Source of the DNA: an uncultured Ruminococcus sp.
GTDB taxonomy: Bacteria; Bacillota; Clostridia; Oscillospirales; Ruminococcaceae
Assembly (NCBI GenBank): GCA_947174625.1
Contig: CAMWJT010000035.1
Span: 1 to 9,226, forward strand
Direction of reading: 5' to 3'
Length of the DNA: 9,226 nucleotides
Under the pieces are notes generated by a model. The model did not search any database. It was not told the DNA's origin and was given only the letters and a program-made list of their open reading frames with translations. Position numbers and translations under genes: made by a program. Of the stretch, positions 5,131 to 9,226 are shown piece by piece (positions within the stretch are counted from its first letter, which is position 1; every line of letters begins with the position of its first letter).

Positions 5131-7779
5131 ATGAAAATCTGGAAAAAAGCCGCTGCCATGGTGCTGAGCGTTTCCATGCTGCTGAGTTCGTCCGTACTTC
5201 TGCCCGGAACAGTAGCAGATGCAACGGATTCAATCGAATCCAGCTATGATTGGGGGACGCTCCGGATCGGCGGTGCAGGATTCGTCTCCGGCATTGTGAC
5301 CGGACAGAAAGAAATGTACCTGAGAACGGACGTAGGCGGTGCTTACAAATGGAACTATGAAAAATCCAGATGGGAACAGTTATTCGGATTTCTCACGGAT
5401 GCTGACAGAGGTCTGCTCAGTGTCAAGGGAATTGCAATTGATCCTACGGACGATGATACGGCATATTTTCTCTGTGGCTGTGCGTATTTCTCCGGTGCAA
5501 AGACTGTCATTTTCAAGACAACGGACGGCGGAAAAACATTCACAGAGTCCGACGTGACAGATCAGATCCAGGTACACGGCAACGGTGATGGTCGTGAGTG
5601 CATTGAACCGATTGCCATTGATCCGGACAATCCCGATGTGATCTATGCAGGCGGTGACGTGACTGCCGGCAAATCAGCATTGATTAAATCCACGGACGGC
5701 GGTAAGACATGGAATCCCGTCATGGGTTATGATGATCTTGGATTATTTACAGAATCTCTGAAATTTCCAATGTGGACTGATCACATGGTAAGAGGCACAG
5801 AATCCAAAGAATATAATGAACAGAATGGCATTGGCTGTATCCTGATTGAAGGTGGCAAAGTCTACGTCGGGACTTCCGTGACAGGTCAGACCAACATCCA
5901 TGTTGCAGATGTGGACAAAGACGAATTTACGGAATTGAGCAAAGATCTCCCGAATGACAATTATCCCTGCTCGATTACAAGCGATAAGCATGGTAATATC
6001 TTCTTTACCTACATTGCAGGACTTGCATTTGCCGGTGCTGCTGGCGGTGCTTACAAGTATGACACCAAAACAGGTACTGTTACACAGTTTGCAGATCTCA
6101 CAAATGCCATTGGCATGATTGAAGCAGATGAAGAAAATCCTGATAGACTTCTGGCAAGAACCTGTGGTGTATGGTCGGATCAGTGGTTTGAGAAAGAATG
6201 GACAGATGGCAGTATTGCATGGGGCGATCATTTCTATCGTTCGACTGACGGCGGTACAACCTGGCAGGATATTACACCAGGACAGGGCGAAACGATCTAT
6301 GATGAGAACGGTTCGCACAAAGAATTTGTCTCCGAACCGATCAGTACAAACGGCTATGACTGGATCTATGGCAAAGCCTGCCACTGGGGCAGTGGGATTC
6401 TCTTAGATCCCCGGAACTCCGATAGGATTCTGATGACTTCCGGCAACGGCGTCTATGCCTGTGATAATGTCTGGGATGAAACCGGTGTGCAGTTCTATTT
6501 CCAACCGGACGGTGTCGAAGAAGTGGTAGCACTGGACTTCGTCAGCGTTCCGGGCGGTCTGAATTATTCTGTCATCGGCGACTATGACGGCTTTGTTCAT
6601 GAAAGTCCCGATAAAATTCCACAGCAGTATCAGCCTAACATTGGCTCGACTTCTGCAATTGCCTATTGTCCGGCTGATACAAAAGTCATGGCTCGTGTCG
6701 GTGAACATGATGCAAAAGGCTATTATAGTCTTGATGGCGGCAAAACATGGGAAGATTTACAAGTCCCGAATGGCGGCGGAAAAATTGCGATTACAAAATT
6801 AGATGAAAAGACGTATCGTTTTATCAAAGCAAGCGGTGACAATGCTGCAATTGTTTATACAGACGATTTCGGCAAAACCTGGAATGAATCCACTGGACTG
6901 GAAGGTTCCAAGACAACCTATCCGCTTGTTGATCCGGAAAATCCTGCAATTGTTTACGGTTCAGGAATTAAATATAATTCTTACTGGTCTTCTGATACAA
7001 CCAAAAAAGAGCCGACGCTTGATGATGCACAGTATGATTTTTATATCAGCACAGACTATGGTGCAACATTCAGTAAGACTATTGTTGACAAATATGACGA
7101 ATGCGACCATACAGGTGATCTGGCATATATTACAAAAGATACCCTTGCTATGGCTTTAGGCTGGAACGGGTTATATATCATCACAGAAAGCGGAACAAAA
7201 GTTGAAAAATCTGATGTATTTTACTGCAAGACAATCGGCTATGGTGCACCCGAAAAAGCAGGCGATCTGAATGCACTCTACATGTACGGTAAGCCAGAAG
7301 AGTCCGATCCGGAGGGGATCTATCGTTCTACGGACGGTGGCAAGACCTGGATTTGTATCAATACAGAGCATATCTATGGTGGTACAGGCAACGGCAATTT
7401 CATTGTCGGCGACATGAACGAATTTGGCAAGCTCTACATGTCTACCGTAGGATGCGGCATTGTCTACGGCGAAGTGAAAGGGCAGTCTGATCCGAAACCC
7501 ACTGAACCCAAACCCACAGACGATACACAGGGGTCTACCGGTTCTGATGATCCTGAGATTCTCTGGGGTGATGCGGATGAAAACGGCAAAGTAGAGATCG
7601 TGGATGTTGTTCTTATGAACAGAGTCTATGTCGGTATTGATAAGATTTCAGATACTGGTAAGACAAATGCAGACACAGATCAGGACGGAAAAATCTCACT
7701 TTCGGATTCCATGAATGTTCTGAAATTGCTTGTGCATTTGCTGGAACAGAAAGATTTCCCAGTTTCTGCTGAAGCTTGA
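5131..7779 (+). CDS. secreted GH74 xyloglucanase with C-terminal dockerin
   Basis: This 882-aa cellulosomal enzyme should cut the beta-1,4-glucan backbone of xyloglucan. A signal peptide covers about residues 1-31 (MKIWKK, then a hydrophobic core). The GH74 double seven-bladed propeller spans about 38-782. It has the family opening GGAGFVSGIVTG and YLRTDVGGAYKW, with Asp67 matching a catalytic Asp, and VIGDYDGFVH with Asp484 matching the second. HWGSGILLDPRNSDRILMTS is also typical. Seven Asp-boxes are visible near 130, 187, 371, 533, 577, 640 and 733 (for example STDGGKTW). A Pro/Thr-rich linker (about 783-806) leads to a dockerin (about 810-872) with two calcium loops: Asp814/Asp816/Asn818/Asp825 and Asp848/Asp850/Asp852/Asp859. 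Length fits GH74 plus dockerin. AAAGGAGG lies 11 bases before the ATG, and a terminator follows 10 bases after the stop. No other glycan-degradation genes adjoin it, so it appears to be a stand-alone transcription unit. Confidence 0.95.
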   Translation: MKIWKKAAAMVLSVSMLLSSSVLLPGTVADATDSIESSYDWGTLRIGGAGFVSGIVTGQKEMYLRTDVGGAYKWNYEKSRWEQLFGFLTDADRGLLSVKGIAIDPTDDDTAYFLCGCAYFSGAKTVIFKTTDGGKTFTESDVTDQIQVHGNGDGRECIEPIAIDPDNPDVIYAGGDVTAGKSALIKSTDGGKTWNPVMGYDDLGLFTESLKFPMWTDHMVRGTESKEYNEQNGIGCILIEGGKVYVGTSVTGQTNIHVADVDKDEFTELSKDLPNDNYPCSITSDKHGNIFFTYIAGLAFAGAAGGAYKYDTKTGTVTQFADLTNAIGMIEADEENPDRLLARTCGVWSDQWFEKEWTDGSIAWGDHFYRSTDGGTTWQDITPGQGETIYDENGSHKEFVSEPISTNGYDWIYGKACHWGSGILLDPRNSDRILMTSGNGVYACDNVWDETGVQFYFQPDGVEEVVALDFVSVPGGLNYSVIGDYDGFVHESPDKIPQQYQPNIGSTSAIAYCPADTKVMARVGEHDAKGYYSLDGGKTWEDLQVPNGGGKIAITKLDEKTYRFIKASGDNAAIVYTDDFGKTWNESTGLEGSKTTYPLVDPENPAIVYGSGIKYNSYWSSDTTKKEPTLDDAQYDFYISTDYGATFSKTIVDKYDECDHTGDLAYITKDTLAMALGWNGLYIITESGTKVEKSDVFYCKTIGYGAPEKAGDLNALYMYGKPEESDPEGIYRSTDGGKTWICINTEHIYGGTGNGNFIVGDMNEFGKLYMSTVGCGIVYGEVKGQSDPKPTEPKPTDDTQGSTGSDDPEILWGDADENGKVEIVDVVLMNRVYVGIDKISDTGKTNADTDQDGKISLSDSMNVLKLLVHLLEQKDFPVSAEA

Positions 7780-7789
7780 TTGTAAAAAT

Positions 7790-7833
7790 AAAGTCCGGCA
7801 TTCTGTGTGAATCCAAGAAATGCCGGACTTTTT
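7790..7833 (+). terminator. rho-independent terminator after GH74
   Basis: AAAGTCCGGCATT (7790-7802) pairs perfectly over 13 bases with AATGCCGGACTTT (7819-7831) around a 16-base loop, followed by T's to 7833. It begins 10 bases after the GH74 stop codon. It lies only 27 bases before the start of the next gene on the same strand, so that gene depends on readthrough or on a promoter I could not identify. Confidence 0.92.
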
Positions 7834-7847
7834 ATCATGATTTATTT

Positions 7848-7853
7848 AGGAGA
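7848..7853 (+). promoter_or_regulatory. ribosome binding site fixing the LRR gene start
   Basis: AGGAGA lies seven bases before ATG at 7861. The reading frame is open further upstream to a GTG at 7807, but that codon sits in the loop of the terminator hairpin and has no ribosome binding site of its own, so 7861 is preferred. Confidence 0.8.
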
Positions 7854-7860
7854 TAAGCAT

Positions 7861-8604
7861 ATGAAGTATAACGTTGGTGTAGAAATTACAGGTCACAACA
7901 AATCCAAAGAGAGTAAAATTATTATTCCGAAGATAATTGGGGGAATGCCTGTGACAAGAATTGGAAATAATGCATTTAGTAAATGCTCTTCTTTGAAATC
8001 TGTTACAATTTCAGATAATGTCATAAGTATTGGGGAATTTGCATTTGAGGACTGTTCTTCTCTGAAATTTATCATGATTCCGGACAGTGTTACAAATATT
8101 GGGGATTGTGCATTTTCAAACTGTTCTTCTTTGAAGTCTATCATCCTTCCAGATAGTGTCACATGGATCGGAATAGGTGCATTTAGGGACTGTTCTTCCC
8201 TGGAATCTATTATCATTCCGGATAGTATTGAAAGTATCGAGAGATATACGTTTAATGACTGTTCTGCTTTAAAATTTGTTTCGATTCCGGATAGTATCAT
8301 GAATATTGATGCATATGCATTTAGTAGATGTTCTTCCCTGAAATCTGTCACAATTCCGGAGAGTGTCACAAGTATCGAGTGTGGTGCATTTAGTGGCTGT
8401 TCTTCCCTGGAATCTATCATCATTCAAAATCCGGACTGTGAAATTTATAATGATAAAGACACGATTAACAGCTCAGCCGTGATCTATGGCTATCCGTCGT
8501 CTACGGCACAGAAATATGCTGCAAGATATTACAGAAAATATGGTTATCTGGAGTCTACGGCACAGGCGTATGCTCCAGAATATTACAGAAGATTTGGAGT
8601 ATGA
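7861..8604 (+). CDS. BspA-like leucine-rich-repeat protein (LRR_5), no signal peptide
   Basis: This 247-aa protein opens with a typical BspA-type entry segment (VEITGHNKSKESKIIIPKI then GGMPVTRIGNNAF). Seven 23-residue repeats follow from residue 38 to about 198, each close to AFxxCSSLKSIxIPDSVTxIGxx. This matches the LRR_5 family, which forms a curved solenoid used for protein or surface binding. Each repeat has one conserved Cys in CSSL or CSAL. The C-terminus carries a duplicated STAQ-YA-YYR motif (from residue 214). Most BspA proteins are exported, but no signal peptide, membrane span, dockerin or sortase signal is visible here, so it is probably cytoplasmic, exported by an unusual route, or a fragment copied from a larger gene. 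It starts 27 bases after the GH74 terminator, and no clear promoter is seen. Binding partner and function are unknown. Confidence 0.85.
   Translation: MKYNVGVEITGHNKSKESKIIIPKIIGGMPVTRIGNNAFSKCSSLKSVTISDNVISIGEFAFEDCSSLKFIMIPDSVTNIGDCAFSNCSSLKSIILPDSVTWIGIGAFRDCSSLESIIIPDSIESIERYTFNDCSALKFVSIPDSIMNIDAYAFSRCSSLKSVTIPESVTSIECGAFSGCSSLESIIIQNPDCEIYNDKDTINSSAVIYGYPSSTAQKYAARYYRKYGYLESTAQAYAPEYYRRFGV
7972..8454 (+). repeat. seven tandem 69-bp units encoding the LRR array
   Basis: Units begin at 7972, 8041, 8110, 8179, 8248, 8317 and 8386, each exactly 69 bases, with no insertion or deletion. Recurrent DNA blocks include TGTTCTTC followed by CTGAAATCT or CTGGAATCT, and ATTCCGGATAGTGT with small variants. 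The similarity at the nucleotide level suggests recent expansion or gene conversion between units. The last unit diverges after its first half. Confidence 0.9.
8500..8604 (+). repeat. 54-bp tandem duplication at the LRR protein C-terminus
   Basis: TCTACGGCACAG recurs at 8500 and 8554, a period of 54 bases. The encoded copies are STAQKYAARYYRKYGYLE and STAQAYAPEYYRRFGV. Many BspA-like proteins end in a single GYxxSTAQxYA-like segment, so here the capping segment has been copied once more. The second copy ends at the stop codon. Confidence 0.85.
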
Positions 8605-8611
8605 AAAATAA

Positions 8612-8654
8612 ATAAAAAAACAGACAGGGAGCAACTCCCTGCCTGTATTTTTTT
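8612..8654. terminator. bidirectional terminator between the LRR gene and nifJ
   Basis: ACAGACAGGGAG (8620-8631) pairs with CTCCCTGCCTGT (8635-8646) with one A-C mismatch and a three-base CAA loop. An A-tract (8612-8620) and a T-tract (8648-8654) flank it, so it can end transcription in both directions. It lies between two convergent genes, 8 bases after one stop and 24 before the other. Confidence 0.9.
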
Positions 8655-8677
8655 ATCTGATCTGAGAGAACCGGAGA

Positions 8678-9226
8678 TTAATCGTTGTACAGTGCTGCCA
8701 GTCTTGTCAGATAGTCGTAACGATCCTTTGCATTGGCAAGTGCATTGTCAAACAGCTCTTCTGCACGAGCCGGATTCTGACGAGCCAGTGCGTTGTAACG
8801 TACTTCGCCCATTAAGAAGTCCTTGTACTCGTCTGTATTCGGAGCTTTGGAATCCAGAATGAACGGGTTCTTGCCCTCTTTCTTCAGATCGGGATTGTAG
8901 CGGTACAGATGCCAGTAGCCAGCCTGAACAGCTTTCTTCTCTTCTGCCTGTGCAGTCGCCATACCGGTCTTGATACCATGGTTGATGCACGGTGCATAAG
9001 CGATGATGATGGACGGACCATCATAAGCTTCAGCCTCACGGATTGCTTTCAAACACTGGTTCATGTCAGCACCCATTGCGATATGTGCAACATAGACATA
9101 ACCGTAGCTCATAGCGATGCCTGCCAGATCCTTCTTCTTGACAACTTTACCAGCTGCTGCAAACTGTGCAATTGCACCGGTAGGAGTTGCCTTGGATGCC
9201 TGACCGCCTGTGTTGGAATATACTTC
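8678..9226 (-). CDS. nifJ: pyruvate:ferredoxin (flavodoxin) oxidoreductase, C-terminal part
   Basis: The last 182 residues of a PFOR are present; the gene enters from the right edge in frame (Glu codon at 9226-9224), so the 5' part of this roughly 1,170-1,200-aa enzyme lies outside. PFOR oxidises pyruvate with CoA to acetyl-CoA and CO2 and reduces ferredoxin, the usual pyruvate-oxidising step of strict anaerobes; it is cytoplasmic. Visible signatures are EVYSNTGGQASKATPTGA in the thiamine-diphosphate-binding domain at the window edge and YVAHIAMGAD. AYAPCINHG holds a Cys in the place of the C-terminal-side ligand of the proximal [4Fe-4S] cluster. GYWHLYRYNPDL follows, and the tail ends DRYDYLTRLAALYND. 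The Met at 9112 is internal and not a start. The gene ends at TAA (8680-8678), followed by a shared terminator. Confidence 0.95.
   Translation of the reverse strand, partial: EVYSNTGGQASKATPTGAIAQFAAAGKVVKKKDLAGIAMSYGYVYVAHIAMGADMNQCLKAIREAEAYDGPSIIIAYAPCINHGIKTGMATAQAEEKKAVQAGYWHLYRYNPDLKKEGKNPFILDSKAPNTDEYKDFLMGEVRYNALARQNPARAEELFDNALANAKDRYDYLTRLAALYND

Noticed and set aside
5743..6384. 213-aa open frame on the minus strand
   Set aside because: It is antisense to the middle of the GH74 gene, whose motifs and signal peptide are unmistakable; no start signals or recognisable domain are seen.
7807..7860. 18-residue N-terminal extension of the LRR protein from GTG
   Set aside because: The GTG lies in a terminator loop without a ribosome binding site, whereas AGGAGA is correctly placed for ATG at 7861.
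7893..8423. 176-aa repetitive open frame on the minus strand
   Set aside because: Its repeats are the antisense image of the 69-bp LRR units; a repeat length divisible by three keeps the opposite frame open by chance.
7972..8454. regular repeats considered as a CRISPR array
   Set aside because: The 69-bp units are protein-coding without separate constant repeats and variable spacers, and encode LRR_5 repeats in frame.
9113..9226. right edge as an intergenic region before a 144-aa gene
   Set aside because: The frame continues without a stop to the window edge and encodes the conserved PFOR segment with SNTGGQ, so the Met at 9112 is internal.

Overview
The window looks like chromosomal DNA from an anaerobic, low-to-mid-GC Firmicute, most likely a cellulosome-forming Ruminococcus (Oscillospiraceae) of a gut or rumen type. 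The basis is a GH74 xyloglucanase ending in a type-I-like dockerin, a BspA-type leucine-rich-repeat protein, a pyruvate:ferredoxin oxidoreductase, and strong AGGAGG-type ribosome binding sites. The genus is an inference from this gene set, not from a marker gene.

Left part (about 1-4930, minus strand). Reading right to left, a VanY/M15B-type D,D-carboxypeptidase (3659-4891) is followed by a 47-aa single-span membrane protein (3414-3557), a UDP-galactopyranose-mutase-like flavoprotein (1777-3366) and a large multi-pass membrane protein resembling GT-C glycosyltransferases (101-1780). The last two overlap by 4 bases. A bidirectional hairpin terminator (50-96) closes the unit. A consensus extended -10 promoter (3604-3632) lies in front of the 47-aa gene. 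The carboxypeptidase has its own promoter, placed so that transcription should start on its ATG, giving a leaderless mRNA. The group points to cell-envelope work: peptidoglycan trimming and probably surface-glycan modification.

Centre (4892-7779, plus strand). A 239-base AT-rich divergent spacer carries the promoter and ribosome binding site of a secreted GH74 enzyme (882 aa: signal peptide, double beta-propeller with seven Asp-boxes, Pro/Thr linker, C-terminal dockerin). It would be exported and docked onto a scaffoldin to cut xyloglucan. A strong terminator follows it.

Right part. A 247-aa LRR_5/BspA-like protein without a visible signal peptide (7861-8604) is built from seven exact 69-bp units and ends in a 54-bp tandem duplication. 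A bidirectional terminator (8612-8654) separates it from the convergent 3' end of nifJ (pyruvate:ferredoxin oxidoreductase), which runs off the window at 9226.

I did not see tRNA or rRNA genes, insertion sequences, CRISPR arrays or prophage genes. Nothing here is clearly a new defence or mobile system. The points most worth a second look are the uncharacterised three-gene envelope unit with its overlooked 47-aa protein, the leaderless promoter, and the non-secreted LRR protein.
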